The position numbers and the translations under genes are program-made. The notes beneath the pieces were generated by a model. It was given only the letters and a program-made list of their open reading frames with translations, was not told the origin of the DNA and searched no databases. Shown piece by piece: positions 26,006 through 37,778 of a stretch of DNA of 64,000 bases. The stretch is taken from contig NC_081415.1 of the NCBI RefSeq assembly GCF_030272615.1, positions 509,983,373 through 510,047,372 on the forward strand, written 5' to 3'. Within the stretch, counting starts at the first letter, position 1; the number at the start of each line of letters is the position of its first letter. The DNA comes from Cryptomeria japonica (lineage: Eukaryota > Streptophyta > Pinopsida > Cupressales > Cupressaceae).

Positions 26006-27109
26006 AAGTGAAGAAAGATTCCATGATGATGTGATAGATATGCATGCGAGGGATGCAATGATGAATGATGAATGATATTTTGAAAATGAGATGTATGATA
26101 TGATATGCAACTAATTGTAAAATGATATGCAACTATGTTAAAATGATATGCAACTAATGCTTTTTTTTTTTTTTTTTGGAGCATCCTCGTCCTGCATTTG
26201 CCATCCGATATAGCCATTTGTTTGCTTTCTTTGTAGATATCATCATTGAGCATTGATTTGTTTAGGATATGTTGAAAATTTATACAAGCATAATGGTATA
26301 ATTGAACCATAATGACCTGAGAAAAATTTACATGATATTTGATTTTGCAAGATAGCACAAGCGTCAAGGTATAATTGAACCAGGACGACCTGAGTGCGTA
26401 TTGCGTAAACATACAAGAGTTAACCTTTGTCCCATACAAATCCGAAATGTCCTCAGCGATATGCCACCGGATTTCTTCATAGGACAAATTTGCATGGTAA
26501 AAGACTTCACTCACAGATAGAAGACAAATAAAACATCACATTCCTTCCTTGCTTCTCTAGTCGTAAGACATCCTGGAGGTGCTCAGGAGATATGATAAGC
26601 AAAAATTAACAACCATAAGTAATCATGCATGCTATTGGAAATGTATTCTTGTCAATTAAAACATCTTGCAAAATAGATCTTTGTTCAGTTGAAATCAGTT
26701 CAAGTTCGTGATGTTTAGCCTTCTTGCATTGTCATTTGTCATTTGTTGGTTGTTTTGATCCTTGTTGTCTTGCTACGTTTTTGGTCTGATGTTGAAAATA
26801 TTGAAGGCGAAATGCCCCAAGCGAGGTTAGGATTTTGCCCCTTGTCGTTGATACTACTTTGATATGGATATGTATACTAATCACCAAGCCATGGTGGGAT
26901 ATTATTTGGATAATTGTTTCAGATAAACCAAGGACAGTGACTACACTAAGTATGTCCAAGATTGATAAGCATTTGTGAATTTTTGGTGATGCCTCAGATG
27001 AGTGGATATGATATGTACAATATGATTTGTGAACCCTGTACTACCATCAATTGATAAAGATAAGGCTAACTAGAATAAAATCCAGCAGTCATACTGATTG
27101 ATGTCATTG

Positions 27110-27600
27110 TTATGATTTGGTTGATGATTGATGTATAAAAACTTATTTCTCTTGATGAATTTGGAAAAACTAGGTTGTTGTTTCTTCAACATGATGTTAC
27201 GATAAAAGTTCTTTCTTCTCAGAATAAGGGGATTAGTCATGCATGAGTGATCAATGGATTCCTTTGATTGGTTTGGATTCAGTCGATTCTTGTTTTTGAA
27301 AATTTCAAATCTTACTCTATCAAAGTGAAGGTTTAGATGCCCCTTCACGACAAAGTGTATCAAATGATATGGATAAAAGCCTCCCGATCTAGAAACTGGA
27401 TTTGACAATTTGAAAATTTTAAACAAGTGTTTTTGAGATAAAAATCCGTAAGATGGTAAAGGATTCTGTTGATACTGATGATGAGGTCTCCGGATTATGA
27501 TAAGAGAGACATCTTTTATCGTGCGATTTGTTTAGGATTCTGACAACTTTTGTTTTAGCACAAATTTAGCTCGAGAAATAGTTTTAATGGTTTGTTTGTC
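27110..27600 (-). repeat. Internal direct repeat of the inner element, copy 1
   Basis: Resembles 29950-30450 in the same orientation. Shared blocks include AAGGTTTAGATGCCCC, CACGACAAAGTGT, TCAAATGATATGGATAAA, CTCCCGAT, AGAAACT, GATTTGACAA and ACAACTTTTGTT in the same order. Divergence is clear, so the duplication is older than this insertion. Confidence 0.75.
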
Positions 27601-29487
27601 ACTCTGCTTTGATGAAAAATGATGTTTGATGGATGGATTGATTATCAAGACTTGATGATTGATAGAAATGTCTAGTTTCAAAGAGTGAGTACCCCGTATA
27701 AGACCGATCTGTTTGGTTTCGAGTGTACCTATCCCTGTATAAGACATGTTTGATGTTGATGTTGATTTCGAGTAATGAATTGATTAACAAGACATGTGAT
27801 AAGTTTCATTGCAGACTTTGAGAGTTTTCCTGTTGTTGATCTGATTTGATGGATGGTCCATGTGTTCATGCTTTGATTTTTTTTGTTTTGATTTTTTTGA
27901 TTTTTGTCGATTTTTAGTTTTTGGATATTTAGATTTTTTTGAGTTTTTGGATATTTTGATTTTTTGAGTTTTGGGATATTTTGATTTTTTTGAGTTTTTG
28001 GATTAGAAGAAAGATGTATTTGGTTGCCCCAATGTATATCAAGACGAGGAATGGATGAATGAATGACTGAACCATTGAGGTGGAAATAGATTTGTTGTCC
28101 ATAGTTTTGATCAAGATCAAGGATGAAAAAGGGGATATGGATAGAGATAGGATATAGATAGCACTGGATGATGGAAGCAATGAATAGATAGGATAGATAG
28201 ATATGGATTAGAGTGAAGCAAGATTGTAGAAAGAATTGGAGGATAGAAGAAATGAATATATAGGATAAGGGATATGGATTAGAGGATTTGGGAGATATGG
28301 TAGGAAGAATAGAGTAGATGAACTTTGCCCCCAAGCATAGAGGTTTCCATTTGCAAAAAGGTGATATGTAAGATTGTCATAGTATTTAGCACCATCTGAA
28401 TAAGTGTTCTCAAACTTTTCAAAGATAGAGACCCAACCCACACTTAGAACCTCTGGAAAATTCAACTGAACATTTCTAGCAACTAGGAAGTAGACTCAAA
28501 AGGGAAGAAGAATCCCAAACTGGATCAAGGTACTTAGTTCTTTGATTACCCATGTGTGTGCAAGTGGGTTCATTCTGGCTCATATGATCATTGTAATCTT
28601 CAGAATCCAACATGGCTAGCTACATGAGTTACCTTAACTTCAAAAGCATCTTGGATAGAGCCTCGCTGCCAGCGAGCGTCCATAGCCCCAATGAGGTTAT
28701 TGCTGTAATCTCACAAATATTGCTCCATTGCCAGCCAGGCGTCCATAGCCCCAATGGAGTTACTTGCATGTTCCCATAGCCAATCATTTTGATATTGCAT
28801 TTCATTGCATTTTGCTTTTCTTGATATTCATTTTCTTGCTCATGCTTTTGATATTTCTTTTTTTTTTCTCTTTTTTCTTGCATTGGCTTGTAAGTGATGA
28901 AACTTACATGGATCTGATAATTACAGTGGCGCTAAAGAAAGATTTTAGATTTTTCACTAGCCATGTCTTCAATTTAATAGATCACGATGATTTAGAGCAA
29001 TCGATTAAGTGTATGAGATATAGTAATCAAAAGATGTCGGTACCAAGATACGATAAGTGGTTCTTTTCTGGATTGAGTGTGTATCCCAACCAAAAGAAAA
29101 TGTTAAAGAGGAACAACCTCAGATTCTGAAGCATTTCATGAATAGATATCTAGGAAAAGGACTGAACATGAGATTCGAGCATGGGCAAGTATGTGACAAA
29201 ATGACACAAATGCCTATTTCACAGATGAAGGATGTATGCAAAGGATTGAATGATAGGGATGGAAGGATAGAAAAGAGGTGTTGGATAATAGATAGAATGT
29301 TTGAAGATTTGTGCAAGGATAGAGGGAAATGTATTCAGGATGAGTGTTGGTACTTGAGAAGTGATGAAGAGATGGAGGAAAATTGAATTTTGGGACAGAA
29401 GGACCCAAAATAGATAGAGGAAATGATAGAAGAAGTTTTGGAAAGATGTTTAGATAGAGGATTAAAAGAATTTCAAAGATGTGCTCC

Positions 29488-30099
29488 TCATTGATCTTTC
29501 TTATGGATCATTTGAGGTGATGGATTTGTGGATGGAGGGAAGTAAGGACCCAAGATGGATGGAAGGGATGGAGAATTCGATTGTGGAATGAAAGGACCTA
29601 AGATAGATTTGGAGGATGAAGAGATTCCTTGATCTTGATCTTGACTTGGAGTAGGATCATTTGAGTTTGTGCTTTTCTCTTGATTTTGAATTAGAATAGT
29701 GGAGGATATGGAAGGAATATCATGATTTTGCTTAAGAGATGGATGTTGAATGGGACTCTGCTCTTGAGATGAAAGAGGGTCATTGTGGATGGAAAACCAA
29801 AATTTTAGGGGATCATCATAAGATTCTTGACAGGTGGGATCTTGATCGAAGATGGGATCAGATTGGAGAGCCATGATATTGTGATCTTGATTTAGGCTAG
29901 GACTCATTTCCTTTGACTGAGTTTCCTTTTTCTCGGTTTGATGATGAATGGTCATACGAATGATAAAAGTTGATGTTTTTGATAGTTTGATGTAGAGAAA
30001 TTTACTCCTGTTGATAAGGGTCCTAGGACTAGGTTGTCTCTTCTTTAACTTGGTTTTGTGATGAAGACTTGTTCGTCTCAAAATATGAGGAGTGGTCAT
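29488..30099 (-). CDS. Unknown 203-codon ORF in the inner element
   Basis: The longest minus-strand, hence sense-oriented, ORF of the inner element: ATG at 30099, stop at 29488. The product is very rich in Ser, Pro, Gln, Asn and Asp (for example PSQDQDQGISSSSKSILGPF) with no hydrophobic core pattern, no cysteine motif and no similarity I recognise. It overlaps the internal direct repeat at 29950-30450. It may be a remnant of a gag-like or captured sequence, or a chance ORF in skewed DNA. Listed because it is the only sizeable sense ORF there. Confidence 0.2.
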   Translation of the reverse strand: MTTPHILRRTSLHHKTKLKKRQPSPRTLINRSKFLYIKLSKTSTFIIRMTIHHQTEKKETQSKEMSPSLNQDHNIMALQSDPIFDQDPTCQESYDDPLKFWFSIHNDPLSSQEQSPIQHPSLKQNHDIPSISSTILIQNQEKSTNSNDPTPSQDQDQGISSSSKSILGPFIPQSNSPSLPSILGPYFPPSTNPSPQMIHKKDQ

Positions 30100-30450
30100 A
30101 CACGAATGATCAATGGTTTCCTTCGATGTTTGAATTGAGATACTTTGTTTGGAAACTTAAGTCCACTTTTATCAAATGAAGGTTTAGATGCCCCCTCACG
30201 ACAAAGTGTGTCAAATGATATGGATAAAGTCTCCCGATATAGAAACTTGATTTGACAACTTAAGGTTTAAACTTGGTATGTTGTTTGATAGAATCCTTTA
30301 GATGATGGACCTTTTGATCAAGGTGATGATAATCCCTGATTTTGATAGGATAAAGTCTTATCTTTAGCTAGTTTTGGATTTGACAACTTTTGTTCTAAGA
30401 CTGACTTGTTTGATTTGGAAATGATTTCTCTGGTGTTTTGATTTGATTTC
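29950..30450 (-). repeat. Internal direct repeat of the inner element, copy 2
   Basis: Partner of 27110-27600, about 2.85 kb away in the same orientation. The best block surrounds AGGTTTAGATGCCCC and CACGACAAAGTGTGTC. Confidence 0.75.
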
Positions 30451-32410
30451 TTGTGACCCCATTTGATATTGGACCTGAAAGGATACTCAAGAAGTTTGAA
30501 AACTTTTTCTAGAAAGGATTACTTGGTTTGGTATTCCCCTAATCTTGTTGGATGAAAGTCTTTCCTAAAGATAGTTGAAATGTTGATAGCCATCTCAAAA
30601 GATGTTTTGTTGGATATGGAAATCTTCTCCACTTTATGATTTTTCCTTGTTTGAACTGACTTTTGAGTTTGATTGTTGGATACTTTGCAAGATATTTTAA
30701 CATTTGTGACAAGAATACATAGCACACATGAAGACAATGATCATCCTAATGCTATACATTGAGTGTATATTCTTTTGAGGATGTGTTCAAATCCTCGATG
30801 TTATCACTGGTTTGATTTACAACAAAAGACACATCAGATAGACTCTTTATTCAAAGGTCATTGACAATATCATAGCCCACTAGTCTCGATACTCCGTTAG
30901 CTCAAACAGCCTTGTCACCCCCTAGAGGGCACCTGTTTTTTTGCCTTTTGCCAGAAATTAACTCAAAGTGAATTGCTTCACAATTGAGTAGTTATCTTGG
31001 GAGATATATGGTGAGTAATCTTGGGGGCGGATTCTTCCCCACCCTTGCACTATGATATTGCCAATGTTTGGCGACTGACTCGGTTCAAGGTTTCTATTTC
31101 TAAGGTTCATAATCAGGCTTCCTGTTCGGCCGTCAATGATAAACTCCCTCAAGAGGCTTCCCAACCTTTAGAACAAAGGCTTTACGTATCGTAAAGATAC
31201 TGGGGGAAGGCTAATCGCTGCGTGTAACCGTTGAAAGGGACTTTCATCACCCTCCACTTTTGATTATAGTGGGTTGGAACACTTGGCTTCAAAGTCATTC
31301 CCCACTTAGGTCGTTCCCTTCACACCGGCCAAAGAATGGCTCTAAGAGTTTTTCAACCCCTCGGGAAGGCATGACTGCTAAAGGATTTAAATGCTTGAAG
31401 TACAGAAAGCTTAAGAGTGGCTTGGCTTTTTGGTCACCCAGTTATGGGGAGAGCATATACCTTCCACTTTCGAGACAAGGCAATCAATTTGTTCTTTTTA
31501 GCCTCCAAGACAATGATTTGCTAACTTCTATTTGGAGATGTTGCTCCAAAAAGCATGGTGTTCCTTTTTAACCTTTCATAGCAAAGTGTGTATTTCCAAA
31601 ACTTTTGTAAAACAAGCCTGGTCAACAAAAGTAAATCGTGATTTTTGGTCAACAAAATTAAAGTCGATAGGGGAAAACTTTCCCTCTTTGCCTTGCACAA
31701 AATGAAGATGAGGTTCTTTTACTTTGCAAAATGAAGTGAATCCTTTTAAACACCAAAGGATGGTGAGGTTCTTTTTAAAACTTTTGCCAAAGTAAAGATT
31801 GTTGGTGCTTTTTACAGCTTCCAAAATGAAGTGTTTTTCCTAACTTGCAAGAAAGCAAATATGAAGTTTGTTGTTCCTTTTACCATGCAATAAAGAAAGA
31901 TGAATTTTCTTTTAAAACACCAAAAAGGAAGGCATGAAGTTCATTTTATGCATCCAAATGAAATGATGAGGTTTATTTTAATTTGTGCAAAAAAGGAGAG
32001 TGAGTTCTTTTTAACCAACTTTTGTTGAAAGAAAGTAAAAAAAGAAACTTAAAGCCTCTAAACTTGCTCCTTCCCCTGCACAAAAAATATTAGAACCTGC
32101 ACATAGTCAGTGATCAAGTGTTAGTGTGGGCTTACACAAGCCTAAATTCTGATCTTGGTTACAAATTTTACAATCCTGATCCTAAAATGCCCTGAAATTT
32201 GACTAAGTCTGAAATTTGGAAGATCTTCCAAAAACTAGATTTTGCATTATAACTCCTAGAGGTCTGAAACCCCTCTCAAACATCCTCAAAGTATATATGG
32301 AATATAACTTAAAGTATAAGTGACATTTCCTCTTAAATTTTATATTCCATATATATTATGTCTCCCACAAGCCTAATTTTTGACTCTGTCATAAATTTTT
32401 GGCTCTGCCA
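30451..32410. other. Inner element internal DNA, no gene recognised
   Basis: About 2 kb between the second internal repeat and the 21-bp array. Short ORFs on both strands have no recognisable domain. Several segments with paralogous wording (CCAAAATGAAGTG, GCAAAATGAAGTG, TTTTAAAACACC) at 31690-31990 suggest weak local duplication. Confidence 0.5.
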
Positions 32411-32415
32411 ACTCT

Positions 32416-32834
32416 ATGCGCTAAACTATTGCACGGATGCGCTAAGAAAAAGTACCCACGCGCTATTATGTGCCCCCAATGCGCTAAGCTATTTTACGGA
32501 TGCGCTATTCTATTTTTCTCCCGCATCGAGTCCTACAGGAAAATATTAGTGGAAGTCATGTGCTAAAGAAAGGACTTCACGCACCATAGAATAGACTGTA
32601 CGCGCTAAACAGTGAGTTGGATGCGCTATCTAACAGACCCGATGCGCTAAAATGTTTTTCAAATGCGCTACTCTATTTTTCTTCCGCGCTGAGACCTACA
32701 GAAAATAAATTAGCGGAGGCTATGCGCTAAAGTATGGACCCCACGCACTAGAGTATGGACCCCATGCGCTAAACAGTAAGCGGGATGCACTAGACTGTTA
32801 ACCGGATGCGCCAGGGAATGATTCCCACGTGCTG
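32416..32834 (+). repeat. 21-bp-phased ATGCGCTA array
   Basis: Eighteen sites of the form ATGCGCTA or a close variant start at 32416, 32437, 32458, 32479, 32500, 32558, 32579, 32600, 32621, 32642, 32663, 32684, 32722, 32743, 32764, 32785, 32806 and 32827. All steps are exactly 21 bases except two (58 and 38). Eleven contain the exact core GCGCTA. The other 13 bases of each unit vary widely. The array lies about 70 bases inside the internal region next to the primer-binding site. Confidence 0.9.
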
Positions 32835-32900
32835 ATTCATGTTTCCTGCGGACCTACAAAAGTGGTTAAATTCAAAAACTGATTTGATATATGGGGTCTA

Positions 32901-32918
32901 GCCCCACGGTGGGCGCCA
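32901..32918 (-). other. Primer-binding site of the inner element
   Basis: On the minus strand TGGCGCCCACCGTGGGGC lies four bases after the 5' LTR. It starts TGG, complementary to the CCA end of a tRNA, and this wording is familiar from many plant gypsy elements. I do not assign the tRNA species. Confidence 0.8.
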
Positions 32919-32922
32919 GAAA

Positions 32923-34403
32923 TGTATGTGGGAAAAGTGGGTCAATAAAACTTAATATGTAAAAATATGACTAAATGACTTGTCCACACACACACACAGG
33001 ACTTCTTGATGCAAGCTATGGAGTAACGTAGTGTTACTTAGCTTCCCAAGGAGGGTCCCATGGTTCTCTATCTCACAATGTCCCTCAAACCAATGTTTTG
33101 CTCTCAGATCACTGAGCAAAATGGTTTAGGGATGGCAAATGCAAGAACGAGGGATGCTTTGATAGTTTTTAATATGAAAGGTATGCTAAGCTATGCCTGA
33201 TCTTAGAAATGCAATAAACTAGATGATAAGATGACAAGATTAGTATGAATAATATCCTAGCATACTATATTTAGTCTATGATCGAGCTAAAATGATAAAG
33301 AAAGTACTCTAAACATGCATATTTAGTCTATTTCCTGATTTAAAGAGAGGCTAAATGATGAGCATATATGAAATGAAAGCTTGAATATATTTGAGCATAA
33401 GTGTGATGCTACAAATTTGAAGGATGATTGTTCAGAATGGAGGAATGAGAGCTCTATTTATAGCACAAACAGGGCAATGGATGGTCAGGATTGAAAGGTT
33501 TAATCAAGGGCCAAGTTTGAAAGTTGGGGGTCCATGTGCACAATTTGCACCAATGACATGGTGACAAATGTCAACATAAGATTGGGTTGAAAGAAGGGGT
33601 TGGAGGTATTGAATGCCTGAGAAGACCTCATAGTTATCTAGAGGCTAAGGGTCAAGTCTAAGTTAGGATTACCCACTGGATTAGGAGTTAATCCAAGGAT
33701 AAACCTTTGTGCAAATGATTAAGAGATAATCATGGTCAAAGCGTTAAAGGCCTGATGAGACCTTTGGGTTGGGTAGAGGTTGAGTCAAAACAAATGTTTT
33801 AACCATGTGGGAGGGTTTGAGTTAACCATTAATGGTTATTGGAGACTTTGGGGATTAAGTGGTTGAAGGTTGGAAGCCTTTAATGGTTTTCAAAGACTTT
33901 GAGGATTTAGTGGTTGAAGATTGAAAACCTTTAATGGTTATCAAAGACTTTGAGGGTTTGAGAAGTGACTTCCCTTTTTCTTAGGGATGTGACAAAGTTT
34001 AGAGGAGGGGTTAGGCTAATTAGAAGCGATTAGAAGATTCTAGAAGGGATTAGGAAGGGGTTTGGGATTTTGCAAGTGGATGGGGGGGATAATAGGATTT
34101 AAATTGAATTAAATGATTTTATTCAATTTGATTGCAATTTGGAGAAATTAAATAAATTAGATTTATTCAATTTAGGATAACTATTTAATTAAATTTGAAT
34201 TTAATTAAAAGTGGATAGGAGGATTTATTTGAATAAAATGATTTATTCATTAAATGGATATAGTGAATTTTATTTAAATAAATTGAGTAATTTACTTAAT
34301 AAAATAGAAGAATGTGGATAATTTAATTAAATTGGATTTAATTAAATAGAGAAATGAACATAAAATATTCATTTAGGAATATGGTCATTTTTATACGTCT
34401 ACA
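32923..34403 (-). repeat. 5' LTR of the inner element
   Basis: Identical in length (1481 bp) to 23331-24811, with only scattered single-base differences and small compensating indels. CTATTTATAGC near 33463 is a TATA-like candidate. Flanked on the right by the target copy ATTTC (34404-34408). Confidence 0.93.
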
Positions 34404-34408
34404 ATTTC

Positions 34409-36737
34409 TATCGCATACAGCAAAAGGATAATGCCTTGAAGGATTTCAGAAGGGTACACAATGCTTTTCTGGGTGATTTGTGCTTTGAATTAAAATGTAT
34501 GAAAACCAAAAGAATCTCTGAGGATGCGCAGACATTGATAAGGGGGTTTGGCAGTTTCTTTATCCAGTTTCCCCATTTTTGCTATATAAGAATAGGTGGT
34601 TTTGAAGAGGAACCCTTTAAGCTCCCACATTTTTGTTCAGATTGCTTTGTTTTAGCGGAGATATGTAGGCAGCTGACCTCTGTGATTAAAAGGGCGCAAC
34701 CCAGGGATAAATGGGAGGGTCATTTTCCCATCCAATTAGGTGTGTTGTCTTGCAGTTCAATGTCTGATGCCTTGAGTATTGGAGCGGATCTCAAGAACTT
34801 CAATTTTTCCCTGTATCCTGAAAGGAAAGGTTTTGATAATAAGGGTTTTTTCCGAAGTCTTGTTTTAATGTCGTATCTCCCAATGACACAATTAGATGAC
34901 TTTTGGGAAGATTGTACTAATGAACTTGAGGTTTTCAAAAGGGAAAACATGAGGATGGTGTTAGAGCAGGTTATTTCACTATAGGTAAAGCTGGACATTA
35001 AGGGGCTCAAAGAGGACTATCTAGAAATTTTTGAACTTGGATACTTAGCCCGAGCAGAAACTGAGGTGCCTTCAATTAACTGGGATGAGAAAGAAGAAGA
35101 TGATATCTAACTAAGAACTAAAGGAGTTCTGGAGAGAACCGTGGCGTGGGTTGCTAGGAAGAAAGCAGTGAAATTAGGCATCAAGTCTAATTCTGTGAGA
35201 AGTAATGAGGTTCTTTTGCGTTCACCAAAGCATTTTTCTAATAATGCTTCTATGCCTGTTCATGCAGGTAAAGATAAAAAGCCACCTCAGGTTAGACACA
35301 AGTCTAACTCAGCTTTGGATTTATGTACTCCTCGGCATACCCGGTCATGAAGTGTTGCTCAAAGAAGGATGGATCACGCTAAGGATGCAGAGGTGAAGGA
35401 TACAATTCTTGATACCCAAATATTTGAAGTTGAAGACCTGGATAGTGATGTTGCTAATGCCCTAGACTCCCATACGGTAACCGTAGCTATGACACCACCT
35501 TCCAAAGCCATCAAAGGAACAACCTATTCCAGTGCAACTCCCACGTGATTAACCACTTTGGTAAACAAAAAGTGGAATTTCCTTCATGTGACTATTCCAA
35601 TTCAGGAGATGGTCGTGAAATATACTGAGAAGGGGCCCAAGCCGAAAAAGTTCAAAATGGCTGCTCATCTGGATAATGATGAAAGAACCAAAAAATGGGT
35701 TGCTGAAATTGCCTCATACAAGCCCAAGGATGAAAACAAGGAGGCCAGTGCAGATGATTTTGAGATCAGTAAGGTGGAGCTGGGAAACATGAATAAGGAC
35801 TTAGACAATCATTTCTTCCAGGTATCGGCAAAGAAAATGCTCACCGGATCAGAGAAAGATGGGCGGGAAAAGAGAGAGCTAAAGTGACACATAAATATTC
35901 TTGCCCAGTTCATTGATAGCATTGGTTGTTTTGGGGCACTCCCTATATCTCATGCTACGGAGAACTTTGACCCAACTTCATCGGAAAATAAAAAGTTAAT
36001 GAGCCAGGTTCAACGGGCCAAAAGTATTGCAGAGGCTGTGGAGAAATGGGTTGAAGGAATAGTCAAGGACAGAGAGAAGTATATCACTGACTCCCGAAAG
36101 TTATGTGATTAAAGACAGAGCCTCATCGCAGAAGTTCAAATCAGATTTCACCATGGGCGAAAGAGGAACACAAATGGGAGAATGTCTTGTCGTTGTTCAC
36201 GAAAATAGAAGAGTATGGAGTTACCCGATTCCTGACAGAGCATTCAATCAAATTGGTGACAGATGAATGCCAGCTCTTCGTGCTGAAGAAGACCATAATG
36301 TGGCGGGTGCTTACCTTCAAATCTGTGATCTTTGAGGCTAAGACTTCTGTATATGAACTCCAAGATCTCCAATGCAGTATTGTTAATGATAACAAGGTGG
36401 TTAACCTGACCACGATTGGCAGTTGGGAATTTGCGAGCTGAACACGCAGGATGCGATAAAAATTTTCCGAATATACATGGAGAAAATCAAAGCCAAGGGT
36501 AATTTCACTCCTGAGGATATAACACGGGTTGCTCGGATTGAGTCTATGACCTTTATTGGCAATGATCAGTTACCAAAACATGCCAAAAAGATGGTGAAGC
36601 ACCGGTGGAATAAGGAGGCGGCGAAGGCAAAGCTCAATGCGATTAAAGTTTCGAACCAATCTATAATCTAGGAACTCATGATTGCCGACAATGCCCAGGA
36701 AAGTGGAGAAGAAGATAATGATGGGAAAGTGGCATAA
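34409..36737 (+). pseudogene. LTR-encoded unknown protein, copy 1, C-terminal part
   Basis: Continues the frame of 22560-23330. It is open 34436-34984 (DFRRVHNAFLGDLCFELKCM, then FIQFPHFCYIRIGGFEEEPF), then has stops at about 34982 and 35108, and is open again at 35558-35887 and 36423-36671 after a one-base deletion near 36150. It ends TAA at 36735-36737. Several stops here are sense codons in copy 2 (for example TAG at 34982 against CAG) and the reverse, so an open ancestral frame is likely. Lys/Glu-rich C-terminal part (KHRWNKEAAKAKLNAIKVSN) looks helical. No known domain recognised. Confidence 0.7.
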
Positions 36738-37647
36738 TGTGTTGATCCAAGCTCCGTTTTTGTTTATATAATTTTCATGTTTATGCAAAGACTTCGGAAC
36801 ATCTACTCCAAATATATCTTGTTGGTTTCATAACTATTTTGGGGAGGTCAAGTTTTCAGGGAGACCTCCCCTGTTCTAGAGACTATAAATTAAAGAAAGA
36901 TAGATAGAATAGGGGTTAGATTTTGTGAAGAATTTTAGTTAGTTTTTGGTTTTATTCTCCTCTGTTTTGTAAAGTCCTTTTTTGTGGAAGGAGGGATCAG
37001 ACTTTAAAATCTGGAATAGAAAAGGATTTATAGATGTATTGTTGTGCCTTTGTCGCATGAAATATATATATATATGTGAGATCATACTATTTTGGGGAGA
37101 AGGAAAATCTATGGGTTTTGAATCTGTGTGGTTTCATATCTTTGCATATGTTGATCTAATCAAACAACGGTAATCACCTTTTCTAGTGTGGAAAATCATT
37201 ATTTTTCTAGGACTCCTTCCTATGAGTTTTGTTTTTCTTAAAGAAAAGATTTGTACTTGAAGATAGATTTGGTTTCTCTTATCTATTCTTTTCTTATCTG
37301 AATTGTTCGAATAGTTTTCTGAACTTTGTTTCAATTACTTCCATCCCTTGTGTTGAATTGATTGGAAAGTTAATTCTTTTTCTTTGAAATATGTGTAAAA
37401 TATTGGCCTCTCATCCAAGAATGAAGTAGGCAGCCTTACGTGCTTTCAGGTTAAAAGCATACCAATTAAAACTTAATTAGATTATTTCCCGAATAACTAA
37501 GATAGGGAGTTGTGCCTATGGAAAATTCAGAGGGAAGTGGTTTATATAACACTTACTCGGCTGTTTATTTGAACACTTGTCTTTAAAAGAAGGCGACGGA
37601 GTTTGAAATTGATCATATTTAAGAAAGGCAAAATCCATCCACTAACA
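34409..37647 (+). repeat. 5' LTR of the outer gypsy element, right portion
   Basis: Continues the LTR after the inner element and matches about 45414-48616. It ends CTAACA at 37647, just before the primer-binding site. It carries the C-terminal two thirds of the LTR reading frame and then about 900 bases of non-coding LTR. Confidence 0.93.
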
Positions 37648-37653
37648 GATTTT

Positions 37654-37671
37654 TGGTGACTCTGCTGGGGA
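37654..37671 (+). other. Primer-binding site of the outer element
   Basis: TGGTGACTCTGCTGGGGA lies six bases after the 5' LTR and begins TGG as required for pairing with a tRNA 3' end. Similar sites occur in Ogre/Tat-type elements, where a tRNA-Arg primer is usual as far as I recall; not verified here. Confidence 0.75.
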
Positions 37672-37778
37672 ATCGAACAAAACAGGCTTTCTTTGTCTAA
37701 AATAGATTCCCAAAGTACAGGAATATTGTTGGGTTTGAAAGAATTGTTGAAGATCTGAGAACCCTAGGGGTAACAACA

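Larger units (their letters stand above)
24826..28500. other. Inner element internal DNA, repeat-rich, no conserved gene
   Basis: Contains several short tandem repeats. GCCCCAGATTTGATTTGATG units occur at about 24930-25050; GAAACTTGAGTTGT-ACAAG units of about 45 bp at 25195-25385; a 22/23-bp purine-rich array at 25797-26005; three GATATGCAACTA units at 26097-26160 followed by 17 T; and GATTTTTTTGAGTTTTTGG units at about 27915-28005. Minus-strand ORFs of 60-200 codons are present, but they are rich in Ser, Lys and Asn and match nothing I recognise. Confidence 0.6.
23331..34403 (-). mobile_element. Nested non-autonomous LTR retrotransposon (LARD-like), minus strand
   Basis: Two LTRs of 1481 bp each (23331-24811 and 32923-34403) enclose 8.1 kb without recognisable gag, protease, RT, RNase H or integrase. 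The host target ATTTC is duplicated exactly at 23326-23330 and 34404-34408. Orientation follows from a primer-binding site read on the minus strand (32901-32918) and a polypurine tract read on the minus strand beside the left LTR (24812-24825). Its LTRs differ at far fewer positions than those of the outer element, consistent with later insertion into it. Large non-coding internal DNA fits a LARD that depends on a partner element for its proteins. Confidence 0.93.

Noticed and set aside
26161-26177. 17-T run as a poly-A tail of a minus-strand retroposon
   Set aside because: No flanking target duplication or LINE/SINE-like body was seen beside it.
31260-31571. 103-codon plus-strand ORF in the inner element
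   Set aside because: Opposite to the sense strand of that element, no recognisable domain; probably chance.
32416-32834. CRISPR-like array
   Set aside because: Regular 21-bp spacing but the repeat is only 8 bases, in plant retrotransposon DNA, without cas genes.
34436-34984. Possible host gene of 182 codons
   Set aside because: The same sequence is in the other LTR at 45443 onward, so it belongs to the LTR-encoded frame of the retrotransposon.
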